In this document: one piece after another, positions 21,080-33,109 of the stretch | How the letters are laid out: the number at the start of each line of letters is the position of its first letter | Numbering within the stretch: the first letter of the stretch is position 1 | Assembly (NCBI GenBank): GCA_947095585.1 | Contig: OX352765.1 | Span: 92,402,965 to 92,466,964, forward strand | Origin: Nephrocerus scutellatus | Lineage: Eukaryota; Arthropoda; Insecta; Diptera; Pipunculidae | Length of the DNA stretch: 64,000 bases | Direction: 5' to 3' | The notes under the pieces: generated by a model | Told to the model about the DNA's origin: nothing | Database searches by the model: none | What the model saw: the letters and a program-made list of their open reading frames with translations, nothing else | Made by a program: the position numbers and the translations under genes

Positions 21080-23560
21080 TGACGATACTTGTTTTGCTAT
21101 GCTAGATGACCTCTCATTTCTTAATTGTTCCGCATTACTTTGACCGTCGTTAATGGCTTTCACACATACGTACCATTTCCGGGTAGTATAGTTGAAGCTT
21201 TGTGCCATTTCTAGCCAGCTTGTAGGGCTGGCAGTTCCCCACTATATCATAGTGACTCTATTCGGATGTCGAATTACTCACTCATCTCTTTAAAAGATGT
21301 GTAGCAACTCACAGCCACCCTTGACGTCAGCGAGACCGATTTCAGAGGCTTGATTTCTTAGGCTATATCAGAAGCAGGAAATCTTTGGATTTAACAGAGA
21401 ACTCGTCGATCAACTGACACTTGGTCTATGTGTGCAGCTGCGACTTTTTTTGTAATTCATTAATTTATTTATTCCCTAATGGTACTCAATATATACACTC
21501 TTAATACTCTTAGTGGATCTAATCGTTGTCTTGGGAGTGGTTGGTTGGGGCCCGTGTTACGCCGATGACTAGTACTAAATAAAATTACTTAAATTTACAA
21601 TGAAAATTTAAAAAAAAATTAAGATCCCTTATAATACTTCCTATAGGGTTGGATGTCGGCTATACTTTCTACAGATCCGCGAAAATATTGCGGTGTTTAG
21701 GGGTTTGGTTTATATTAGTAAACAAGTTTCGCGAATCTGATTTTAAAATGTTTTCTGGGCGTTTCTGCCACTAGCTATTTAAGCTATTCCGAAATTGTTG
21801 TTCAAACAGAGTTTTCACATTCTTACCAACTTACCATTTCCAGGAACATTAAGAAACCGTCATTGCATTTGTGCGATCTAGAAATTCTTACAAGGCGTTG
21901 CACCCAGCTAATCTGTGTGTTCCAGAAACTCTTATAATTCTGAAGTGTACGTATATTACGATTTAGATAACATCCAGTATAATTGTTGCTATTAACTTTC
22001 AGGACTGTCGCATTAACACTCGTCAGGATCACCGAGTTCAGTCGGTAAATCGTTGATCAATAGGACTTTTCACCGCGAAAATTAAATTCTGAACCACTGT
22101 CGTCTTTCTACCTGACATAAGAAATGTTTTGTTAATGGGCCGGTTTGTTTTTTGTTTGTGTGTGTGTGTGTGTGTGCGATTGTTTTTACTCCATCACAGT
22201 CACAATTCAATTGAATTCAATTTCATTTTATGTTTTGTTGGAGAGCAAACGAAAACAATGGTACACGACACACACACAAATCCTCACCAGGATGTTGAAT
22301 AATGGAATCTGACTTGAAACAAAACAGAAATTAGAGATAAAAGCACAAAAGAAATCGCTCTCCGCACCAATCTGTTACTCTCTCCACTCCGTGACACGAT
22401 GATGATGGGGACATAACACAACTTCACTTCAATTCACTTCAAGGAGCAAGGACTTTCATTGAGGGACCGCTAAGACACCACACCACCGGGTATACCGCGC
22501 CAATATACAACAGAACGTGAACGTGAGAATTTCGAGAAATTGGAGCAAAGCCAAAGCGAAAGCAAAACGCAAATCGTCATCATTGTCGTCGATTTGCATT
22601 TACACGGCCCCATTGCCACCCACTGTGCGCTTAGCTTACATTTTCGGTTTTGTTGCTGCTGTTGGTGCTGTTGATGTTGCTGTTGCTATTGCTGTCGTTC
22701 ATGTGTATTGTTGAGTAGGCTTGCTGGCTGGCTGGCTGGCTGGCTGGCTGCTGATGGTGGGGGTAATGAGTGTTGGTGTTGCTAATAAAAGGTTATAATA
22801 TAACTGTAAATTTAGCTCGTGTACTTGTGCTACTTAAAAAAATGTTTTCGCTAATTTTGGTCCTTAATTCGCGCCGCATAAAATCGTGGGTATTTGTGTT
22901 GAGTGTTGATGGTATGCACTCGTACTCGTATATGCCTACTCACTCGTATATGATTTTGAACGCAGGACGCAGAGTGCTGCTGGTTAAGTGTGTCACCGTT
23001 TCCTATTCCGCTTTTTCTTAGCTAACGCAACAGACGTGCTTCGTTGTGTGACTGCCGGCGTCCTAAAAAGTTATTTTGCGTATTTTTATGCATTTTTCGC
23101 TTAGCCAGACGAACGAGCGGAGGTGGAGTATTGCCTTTGGTGCGGTTAGCGCATACACGCGAAATGCAGAAAGGTAAATTGACTCCTTGTCAGTTTAAGT
23201 GTACGGTGAGGTATGAGATGCAGATAGAGGAAGAAATTATTATTCTCGACTCAGTAGTGGGGGAAATGGAATTACAGGATAAGTATAGTAGGGCGGAGGA
23301 CTCCTCTCTTGGTTTTTTTTATCCTGTTTTGTATAACTGAAGTTTTTCCACCTAACTGGGTAGCTTTGTTTTGGAACCTTTGTTGATTAACTCCCTCTTT
23401 AAAGAGACTCTTTAAATAAATTTATATTGAAAATCAGTTATTCATCCATTCCCCATTAAAGGGTGATCCGATTGATATTAAACTATGGGCAGTAAAAGTT
23501 TCAAACACAAACATACAAAAAAGGGTTTGGAGCTTTTATTACCAATGGTTTAATACCAAT
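21080..23560. other. Non-coding stretch with TG and GGCT microsatellites
   Basis: No exon recognised. (TG)n at 22156-22178 and (GGCT)n at 22719-22749. 22400-22700, with CAGAACGTGAACGTGAGAA-like text and CNS-like composition, resembles a fly promoter/5' UTR region, but no gene could be attached to it. Confidence 0.4.
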
Positions 23561-23574
23561 GAGCCCATGTCATG

Positions 23575-23810
23575 CCTTAAACTTCACCGAGAAACCCATT
23601 TTTTCCAAGAAAAAGAAGGTTTTGGAAAAAGTTGTGGAGCGGTGGGAATTGTGAGGAGGTTGGTAAGGGTGGGAAGGATGGAAAGGATAGGAAGGTAAAC
23701 TCCACCGAGAAACCCATTTTTTACTCAAAGGTTGGCAAGGCTGGGAAGGGTGGGAAGGATGGGAAAGATAGGAAAAGTGACAAGGCTGGGAGTGATAGGA
23801 GGCTATAAAT
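23575..23810 (+). repeat. GGGAAGGAT-type minisatellite with a flanking direct repeat
   Basis: TAAACTTCACCGAGAAACCCA at 23577 recurs at 23694 with one change. Each is followed by a purine-rich run of GGGAAGGATGG-like units. The minus strand reads as HPSHPSQPCQP, an artefact of the repeat. Confidence 0.75.
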
Positions 23811-24079
23811 CCGCTTGGCGGTAAGCCGTACTTTAGCAGTGACATTTTCTTAATTTTTCTTAAAATTCTTTAGACAAACTTTTGCCTCTAGCACAGCATC
23901 ACCAGTGGTTTTTTAGGAAATTGAATTGACCTTAATGCTAAAAAAACTAACGAAGCTTGTCACACGCCATACGATTAACCTAATATACCAAGTTTATTAC
24001 CATATCCGTATAAAACCGAATAGCACAATCGTTAAAAACGCCTGTACAGCATCCAAATGAGACCCAGCACCGCCAGTTT

Positions 24080-24775
24080 AAGCCCGACCTCGGCTTAAAT
24101 GGAAATGCTAAGGATTTCACGTGATTCAAGGTATTGCATAAGCTTACGATTGATTAGCGTTTTTATGACTTTATAAAGTATGGATCTTAGCGCAATTGGT
24201 CGGTAGGGGGAAAGAGATGACGGGTTCGCCTTTTTTAGGAACAGACTGAATAAATTTATTGCAACGACTCCAGAAGAATAAGAGAAATGGGAAAACCTGC
24301 AATGCCAACGTTGATGAACACCCCTTCAAAACTATAGCGGGAATACCATCAGTCCCAGCAGATTTATGAAAGTTGAGATCATTTAATACTATAGCCACTT
24401 GACGAGTACGAAAGTAAATCTCTCCCTCTTCGATTCGACTCTTGCAAATACCGGTGGCGACAACGCGCTATCTGGTAGCGTGGAGCTAACTCCGAAATGT
24501 TAAGCAAGCAGATTGGCCTTGTATTTGGAACGTCATTGTGAATGAGCGTTTATTTTAAAGACGAGTCAGTATTTTTAATTCGTTTCACGAATGACCAACA
24601 GTTTTTACTTCCTTTGGGACATTGACGTATTTTTTGTCTCAGTTTCTGATCAAAGTCGAATTTAACTTGTTTTGCGTCGTAAGGTCCCGTTCTTATCAGG
24701 CGGAGAAGAGGACTTCGACAGGACAAATGAAGGAATACCCTTTTATTCAAAATATTTAATTTTTGTTTAAGCATC
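24080..24775 (-). mobile_element. E2: CR1/jockey-like LINE, RT N-terminal part
   Basis: The minus strand reads VKFDFDQKLRQKIRQCPKGS, CWSFVKRIKNTDSS, then LNDLNFHKSAGTDGIPAIVL, the RT finger motif. The palm is absent; an unrelated E3 element starts at 24771. Confidence 0.75.
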
Positions 24776-25640
24776 TATCTGGTATACAGACGGATCAAAA
24801 ACAAACACAGGAACCGGAGCAGGAGTATTCGGACCCAGAATCACCATACGAATACCCCTAGGTAGATCTCCAACAGTATTCCAAGCAGAAACTATAGCAA
24901 TAGAAGCCTGCATCCTGGAATGTACTAAAAGAAAGTACAGAAGAACCGAGATCTATGTGATCTTAGACAGTCAGGCTTAGAGTAAGCTAAGCTTACTCTT
25001 AAACAACGTGGAGCTGTTTCCGCCACTTAGAAGAACTGGCCAAAAACAACAAAATAACACTTATGTGGTCTCCCACTCAGGCATATCAGGAAACGAGGCA
25101 GCAGACCTATGTGCAAGAGAAGGCGAAGAAGGAATTTTCACTGGCCCAGAACCCAGCATTGCCTATTCCAAATGCCATATCAAGTGGGAAAACGCTACTA
25201 TCGAAGCGGAATGGAATTCTTCGTCTGGGATGAGACAAGCCAAGAAGCTTCTAAACTACAACATTAGTCATATAGACAGGGCCATCAAACTGGACCGCCA
25301 TACACTAAGATCACTAATCTGGTATATGACAGGACATGGCCCATTCCATTACCATCTTTTGAAAATGGGCAAATTCCAATCGGACCGCTGTCGATTCTAT
25401 AACGAGGCAAAGGAAACGTCAGAGCATATACTCTTCGTATGCGTAGCCCTAACCCAGAAAAGAATAAAACATCTCAAGGCCTATACAGTTCCATGGCCGA
25501 ATGCCAGACCAATCGCATTGTCAGATGTGGTGGCATTCACGAAGGAACTGAGCAACCACATAATGTGGTAAGACGTCAGGGATGCAGTGCTCCGGGCTTT
25601 TTGTATAGCCTCACCTAATATATTAATAATAATAACATTT
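24771..25640 (+). mobile_element. E3c: RNase H domain and C-terminal knuckle of an I/LOA-type LINE
   Basis: Reads YTDGSKTNTGTGAGVFGP (first RNase H Asp), VFQAETIAIEA (Glu), VILDSQA (Asp), a TAG stop, then HSGISGNEAADLCAREGEEG (last Asp). A 187-aa open frame (25008-25571) continues to SDRCRFYNEAKETSEHILFVC, a decayed C-x2-C..H..C knuckle. This is the best preserved RNase H in the window, with all four acidic positions visible, but the stop interrupts it. Confidence 0.8.
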
Positions 25641-25654
25641 AAGTTTTAACTCTA

Positions 25655-25780
25655 GACAAGCCCGCTGTCTTTAGCTTGGCTGCGACTTGTCTTAGAGTGT
25701 CGGTCTTAATTATAATTCTTCGATTGTACCCTTGGCAAGCCAGCTGTCTTTAGCTTGGCTGCGACTTGTCTAGGTTACGA
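25655..25780 (+). repeat. Direct repeat of about 45 bp
   Basis: AGCTTGGCTGCGACTTGTCT with flanking CTGTCTTT occurs at about 25660-25700 and again at about 25736-25777, just after the E3c fragment. It may be part of that element's 3' UTR. Confidence 0.7.
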
Positions 25781-25799
25781 TATTAGTTTTCATTCTTCT

Positions 25800-26680
25800 G
25801 CTTCTTTTTACGCAGCAGCTTCTTTAATGCCCAAACTTCTGGGTTAAAAAAATGTACGATTGGTATGATTGACCAATCGGATCGATTTAGTACTTATTCG
25901 TACAATAATCGACCAATAGTATTAATCCTCAAAATCATATCTCCTCTTCTCTTCTCCTCCTGCAAGTGATAAGGGTTGTGTAACCCCAAAACATCGGTTA
26001 GGTTTTCCACAAGATAAAAACACACTATACAGATAGAGGCTAAAAATGCCGTGTAGTGGTATTTTTGGTTCACGCATATTGCCAATGAACATACAAGCGA
26101 GCAATTAAGATAACAGTGCTAGTTTGTATCGTTAAGATAAAGTTATTTGTGTAAATATAAATGAAGTGATAGCAGAGTGAGACATGATATAGTATATTAC
26201 AGAACGAGCAAGGAAAGTGGAGTTTATCGTGCGAGGTCGAAGCTTGACGGCAATCTAACGAGCACGATGAGCACTTTTCTGCGAGTCATGTACGCTATTT
26301 TTCACGCGTCCAAACCGGTTTTTCTGCTAAATCGAGAGAGAGAAGCAGAAATGTGAGAATGTGTGTTCGCTGTGACTGCAGTAAATAAGAAAGAAATGAA
26401 TTTTTCACGCGTCCAAACCGGTTTCTGCAAATCGAGAGAGAAGCAGAAATCACAAACGACAAACAAAAGAGAATTCTTGCTCATGCGCAATGTGTTCGCT
26501 GAGATTGTAGTAAATAACAAAAGACGTTTATATCGTAACATAACTAGTGTTGTTATGGGCTACTTTCGAGGCTAGTTTATAGCGTACGAAACAGTCACTT
26601 TCATCTATGGGCGTGTGAAAAGGATATTTATGAAGCGATAGTGGTGTGAGATATGATAAGGCATGTTGATCACAACACTC
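25800..26680. other. Non-coding stretch with a ~100-bp tandem duplication
   Basis: TTTTTCACGCGTCCAAACCGG..TCGAGAGAG..AAGCAGAAAT at about 26298-26350 recurs at about 26401-26450, and the downstream GTGTTCGCTG..GTAAATAA is also repeated. No coding signal. Confidence 0.6.
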
Positions 26681-26689
26681 GTCTAAGGT

Positions 26690-27210
26690 AGGCATTGCAA
26701 TCATTTCTGACTCGTCTGACTGACTCTCGTCAGTGGGGTTTTCTTTACCGTATATAACCCCGGTTCCTCTTTGCAGCTTAAAGCATACCAAGCATTTTCC
26801 TTCGGTTTGATACTCTTAGTCCTTCCTGGAAGGGATAAGTTGTCTCATACCGTCCTGGATTATGTGTGTGATCGTATCACACTATCCACACTACTATTGA
26901 CATTAAGCGGCCAGTTAATATTCCTAAAGAAATTGTTGAGGCCATCCCAGTCGGCTTTCTCGTGTAACCATACATTTCTTTTAGGGGTTTTTTCTTTAAA
27001 TGCGTGGTTTGACAACGAGAATTTTGCTGATACTACACAATGGTCTAAAGATCCTAGAGGTGATGATACACTGACGGTGTATTTGTTAGGATGAGAGGTA
27101 CGAAATAAGTCAAGGGTATTTGCGTTATGACTGGGATCCGAGTGGGCTCATTCGCAAGCTGAGTGAGATGGTTAAAATCAGCAAATAGCCTGAATGGCGA
27201 AGCCAACTAG
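26690..27210 (-). mobile_element. E2: CR1/jockey-like LINE, endonuclease part
   Basis: Matches the linker and endonuclease end at 30180-30640 in the same order. The minus strand includes LGSLDHCVVSAKFS, an SDH-type endonuclease motif with Ser changed to Leu. Confidence 0.65.
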
Positions 27211-27219
27211 AATTGTGTA

Positions 27220-28445
27220 TATTGAAATCACCTGACTCATTCAGGCGAACGTATTTATCAAAAAACGTAATTTATTTACATATCGAAGAAAACAGTAAAA
27301 TTGCAAGTAAATTATTATAATTAATTACAGAAAAAACAATAATTAAATGCTTGTCGCGTTGTCAGAAAAGTTGACATTTGATTGATTGTTGATTATTTCC
27401 AACTGCCTGGAAGCGTTCATACTAAGTAAACATCGACACTTCATTCGAATGAAAAAATGAAACAAAAATTCATAAATGTACCACATACTCGTACATTCCT
27501 TTGCATTCAATCGATTTCAGCTCGCTGATCCTGGTGTCAACTTTGTATCCTTAATAATGGAAAACGCAATTTAATTGCCAGGAAAAAATGTCCAGAATTA
27601 CATGCGAGAAGAACGCTGATTTAAAGTTAAAATTGCACATTAACAGGATTACACAGGGAAAGGGGATAGAGTGAGAGTGAGAAAGAGGGGAGGGTGCGAA
27701 GCAACGTTTTTGTTTTGTACTAGCTGGCTGGCTGGCTGGCTGGCTGGATGGCTGCATGACTGACTGACTGGGTTAAAGAGTTGTTCGCCCTCAAGCCCCC
27801 AAACAAGCAACGAACAAAAATTAATGAGGAAAACACGGGAACACAATGGATGAAAAGCCATAAAAACGAGAGAAAAACACGCAACAACAACGGGAAAAAT
27901 TCGCACCGTTTCACTCTGTGGGTAGTTGTGGTGGGTGGTGTGGTGTTGAGTGGTGTGGTGAGGTGGGTTTCGTGTTGAAGTAGACATCGGTTGAGTGCCG
28001 CTTTGGTCGAGTGAAGTTCACGCTCGACTCCAATGCACGATGTCTCGAGAACAATGTAGCACGAAGGAAAAACAAAGCATAATTTTAATAGCTCTTGGCT
28101 TCTGGGCTTCTGACTCTGCTGATCCTGCAGGTCACACAGACCGACCGACCGACCGTTCGTAGCGAATGTTTTTTTGTGAATTTTTTTTTATTTTAATTCG
28201 CGATTGAGAAGTGCAAAACTTTGAAAAACGCTTCAATTGCTGGACGCACTTAATTGCTCGTACTCGCAGTTGCTTTCCTCGCATTTATTTATTTTTTTGA
28301 TAATTGGCTGAATCGTAATTCGCGATTGGAATATTTTTTCGGTGTTTTTCATTCATATCAGTATTTACTCTTCAATATCCATAAATTCATTTCATTAATT
28401 ATCCTGCATAATAAAAAGTGTAAGGACTGCTTCGCAGGTATGCAA
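27220..28445. other. Non-coding stretch with GGCT and GACC microsatellites
   Basis: (GGCT)n at 27722-27749 followed by (GACT)n to about 27770, and (GACC)n at 28138-28154. No exon recognised. The 27980-28080 patch is GC-richer. Confidence 0.45.
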
Positions 28446-28449
28446 ATCT

Positions 28450-30870
28450 AAAAAGCACAAGCAGGAGTATTTTTGTTATGAAAATAATATACAGGATGGC
28501 TCATTATGAGCGGGAAATACTTAAAAGAATGATTCACAGGTTCATTATGTGTAAAAAAAATCGTATAGCCCATTAAAATAAAAGTTTTTCTTGTAAATTC
28601 TCTAATCGGAGATACACATGTAGGCAGTTTGAATAAAATTGGGCTAATTTTTGAAAGAATTATTGGGAGGATAGACAGAGCTTGGCAGAGTATTCCACAT
28701 ACATATTGTACGACTGAAGAACAAATCCCTGAACTTAACTGTACGTCCGAAGATGGGCTTAAGGGTAAACTGATGTGCATTTAGAGCGCCACGAGTATTG
28801 CGGTTGAATTCAAGGTGAGGTGGCATGATGCAACTGACTATTTCTCTTGAGCAAGCAGGAGACGTTCCTGCGGTGTTCAAGCGAATCTATTGTTTTCGTC
28901 ACCGATAAGTTTTATCGCACGGTTTTGTATTCTATCTAGTTGATGCAAGGTGGTTTTAGGCGCACCAGACCAGATGTGGCAATTGTACTCAAGTTTAGCG
29001 CGAATAAAAGCCTTGTAGATAGTAGCCAGGTGAAGAGGGAGTGAAATATTTCTTGCACCGGGTTAGAAAACCTAAACACATTTCGCAGCATTTTTGGCGA
29101 AAGTTTGGTGGTTGTTGTCATTCCAACGAAGCTTGTCGTTAACGCACATACCGAGAATTGCGAGATTTTCAGTTTCCTCGATGCAAGTGCCACTCACGGA
29201 GAATGGCATGGGATTTGGGTTTTGGAAGCATTAAATTCTACTCGATTGTTTTATCCCCATTTTATTATGCTGTATAGGTCAGAATTTAACGTGCTTAATA
29301 TACGAAGTTGTTTGAGTTACACATGAGATGAGGAGGGACGTTCCTCAAACTTATATGAGAAGCTGAGAGTGCTGTCGTCAGCGAAAGAGTGAATTGGATT
29401 AGAAGTCACAGATAAGAGATCATTAATAAAAATGAGAAAGAGTGTCGGTGACAGAACAGAGCCCTGGGGATTGCCAGCATTTATGTGGTGTATTTCAGAC
29501 TTGAATCCGTCCAAAACAACTTGAATTGAGCGGTCCAAAAGATAGCTTCTAATACAATGAAGCAGTTTATCATCGACCACCAAAGGCACGCATTTTTGAC
29601 AAAAGAGCTTGATGCCAAACTCTGTCAAATGCCTTAGAAATATCGAGTGCAACAGCTTTGCTTTTACCAAATTGATGCAAAGACCTGTTCCACTGTTCGG
29701 TGAGATATACCATCAAATCACCAGTGGAACGTTGCCCACGAAATCGAAAGGCTGTTTTCCAACTTCTCGGGAAGAGTCCAGAAGAATATGATAAATGGAA
29801 AAGCTTACGCAATGGTAATGCCAGCTTGGAAGAACACCTCTTCAGAACTATTGGGAAAATACCATCTGGATTTGTGAGTGTTGAGATCGTTTAAAACTCT
29901 AGCAATTGCACGAGTACGAATGAAGATCTGTCCCATAGAGTGTTCAATACTCGGGGGTGCAGGCGGCATCTATGCACAATCTGGAAGCGTGGAGCTAGCT
30001 GCAAAATGTGCAGCAAACAGATTGTCTTTGTCTTTAGAGCTGACAACAGGAATGTCATTATAAATGAGCGTTGGAATGGACGACGAGGCTGTATTTTTGA
30101 TTCTTTTCGCGAATGACCAAAAATATTTACTACCTTTGGGACATTGTAGTATATTTTGCCTCAATTTTCGGTCGTAGGCGATGAGCATTGCAATCATTTC
30201 TGGCTCGTTTAAAATTTGTTCGGTTTTCCTCTGTAGGGTTTGCTTTGTAATCTCTTATCCTAGAAGCTTATTTACAGCTCGAGTCGTACCATCCATCATC
30301 CTTTGATATGATAGACTATACATAAACTTTCTCATACCAATAAGAATGATGTTTGTGATTGCATCAGCGGCGATATCCACGTTGCTATCGTGAAACTATA
30401 GCGACCAGTTAAAACTCCCAAAGAAGTTGTTAAGGCAGTCCCAACCGGCTTTCTCGTATTGCCATACTATTTTTTTGGGAGTTTTTTTTTCTCTTACTAC
30501 GTGGTTTATTAACGAGAAATTAGCTGATACAACACAATGGTCAGACGAGCCTAGAGGCGATAATACATTGACGGAGTAATTATCAGGACGAGAGGTAAGG
30601 AAGAAGTCAAGGGTGTTTGCGGAATGATTTGCAATGTCAGGTATTCGTGTCGTGAAGAGTTAAAGCTCAGTCTAAGTTGGCGCTTCTATAAAGAAAGCAG
30701 TAGTGGATGTTGCGCCCCTGTACCATTACTCTCAGCCATAAAAAATTAAATTCCGCATTGGAACATTGGCTTTATTGAGGCAAAAGTTTGAACGCAACAT
30801 CACTACGGACATAAATTGCGAGCACGCGTCGTGGGAAAAATAACGGCACTAAGCAATACCCAGGCAGATT
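28450..30870 (-). mobile_element. E2: most complete CR1/jockey-like LINE copy
   Basis: On the minus strand: apurinic-type endonuclease end at about 30480-30870 (TLDFFLTSRPDNYSVNVLSP, SSDHCVVSANFS); linker; RT N-terminus (RKLRQNILQCPKGSKYFWSF; 29970-30197); RT motif with KAVALDISKAFDRVWHQALL (29570-29812); NPQGSVLSPTLFLIFINDLL then HSFADDSTLSF (29317-29530); 3' region to GRTVKFRDLFFSRTICMWNT (28644-28880). Frameshifts and stops separate these parts. The catalytic ADD is retained in text but the reading frame is not continuous. Confidence 0.85.
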
Positions 30871-30969
30871 TAAATACAAATGCAAGAGTCTTGCATACAG
30901 ATTTTTATTCTTGGTTTTGGTCTTGCACACTCAGTCTTGCTCTTGGTCTTGCAACTGAATGATGAGGAA

Positions 30970-33100
30970 TGAATTGAATTTAGCTCATCACTATATGCGG
31001 GGAACGTATACATTTTAGAGATAATATTACTGAGCCTACCTTTATATGCAATATTACTGACCCTGAATATATGCCATGATTTTTGGTAATTCCTTGATTC
31101 TAATACAATTCAATACAATGCTTATTCTTATGCGAGTATGTGTACAGTGCGATAAAAGATTTCTATTTATATTTTGGTAACAGTATCTTGAATAAGTGTT
31201 CCATACTTAGAAAGGACTATAATTAACCCGATTGCCTTCGCCTTTTCCTTTTCCGGTAAAATTACTGGCAGCCAGACTTGATCGCACCTCCACCGGCCAG
31301 AATAGATACGGTACGTGCATAAAAACTACTTGTAATTCCAACATCTTTGCCTTTTTCTCACTATATGTCAAAAACAGGTAAAATGTAAAATTTAAAGAAA
31401 ATCTGCCTTCATGTATTTTTTCCATTATCCAATACGTTGAGGAATATTCCAACCCTTGAATAACACAACGAAAATTCAAAACGCAAATATTCAGGAATAA
31501 AAACTTTCGGTCGGTATTTTTTCCTTTCAAAGAGGCGTTCAAGGATATAAACATTTTGTTGTATGTGAGGATAGCAACGTTCGCAAAGGCAGAATCCCTA
31601 CCAGTTGGTCCCTGTAGGGTGTAATTAAAATTAAAATTTAATTTTTTTCCCACCCAATTGTCCTTACTGGGATTTTCCGCGTTATTGGAAGGTTGAAGCG
31701 CTTTTAGGCAGAAAACTCCAGCCGACTACGTTTGCCACAAACTACCATAAGAAAATTCGGGGGCATTTGTCCCATGAAACCGCTTCCGCATGGCTCGACA
31801 ATAATTTCGAGAAAATGAAAAACTGAATTCATTAATTAATTAAAATTGAAACAACGAATTTTCGTTGTTGGCCCCCCTCCAGGCCAATGTATGTAACTAC
31901 TCTATACGGGATGCACATAAAGTGCAACAAAGCCATGGCTGACTGACGCATAATAACGGTAAAACCGCCACCGCAACCGAGACACCAAAGGGAAAGGAAA
32001 TTGCATTGCAAAGCGAGCGGTGCAATTCAATCCTCACACCGACGACAAAAAAGTCAGAGCAGCATTTAAGCCAAAAGGCGTCGTCGTCGCATTGCTTTAA
32101 ACGGGAAAAGGATTCGACTGCCATCATCATCAAGTGAAACTCCAGCAGAAAATTTGTTACATCCTGCTGTTGGCGATGGTCGCGTGACCCATAAAATTCG
32201 TGCAAAGGTTATTTCGGTATCTTGTTCCGTGTCATGGCGCACGAAGATGTGCCATTAGGTACGCCGGTATTATGCCGTCGTCGTTTGTTTAGTGTGGTAT
32301 GTCCTCGTGCTCTTTTAATCCAGAAAAGTGGAAATCGGTTTAAGTGAAAATTAATACCCATTTGAGAGAGTTGAGAGGAGAGGAGAAACCAAATTAACAT
32401 CACTCAATGTTTGCTGTTAAACGAGAGAGTGATTTTCAAGAGAGCAATGTTGCTTTGCAGATTTTCAGGGTTTTATCCGGAGGAGATGGTTTGAGTGTGA
32501 ATCGAATTTCCTAGAAAATTGCGTGGAAAAACGTTCCACAAAACATTCGGAGTACACTGCGCAAACTGTTGCTTCCAAACAGATGTTAACTAACCCTTAA
32601 CAGTTTCAGACAACAGTAGGGGTGGGTTGTATGTTGCAAGCAGCTGACTGGCAGTGTTAAGACGTTTAGAGTGACCAGTGTTTCGTGTAATTTTTCCATT
32701 TCGTGGGAGTTACAAAGATTTTAAAGCAGAAAAGGCAAACAAAACATGTCAGCTAATAAAAATAAATGTTTTATTTAAAACGTTTAACACGAGTATTGTG
32801 CGTAATAGTTTGCTTTGATCTGAAACAATTTACAAGCTCGCGTTGAAATTATTATTTTTTTTTTTGTTTTTATTTGTCTTTTTATTTTGTGATTTGTCAA
32901 TTTTCATCCAGTTCGGAGCTATGTTTAAAGTTTCAAGTCTCTAGCTCAATGGGAAGTTAGTTTAAAATCAATTACAAAATTCCACCCGCACAGGAAGACA
33001 TACACGAAGGCGAGCTAATAAAAACGTTTTAAAAAAGGAGAACAAGCTTGTGGCAATTTTGTTGAATACAAAACAATTTACAAAAGTTTTTCAAAAGACC
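30970..33100. other. Mostly unique AT-rich non-coding stretch
   Basis: Contains an E1 scrap on the minus strand at about 31240-31345 (GATCGCACCTCCACCGGCCAG, cf. 34333). Otherwise no exon or repeat was recognised. A T-run lies near 32851. Confidence 0.5.
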
Positions 33101-33109
33101 AACTACATC

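Noticed and set aside
25008..25571. A 187-aa frame as a host gene
   Set aside because: It is the RNase H end and Cys/His knuckle of an I/LOA-type LINE.
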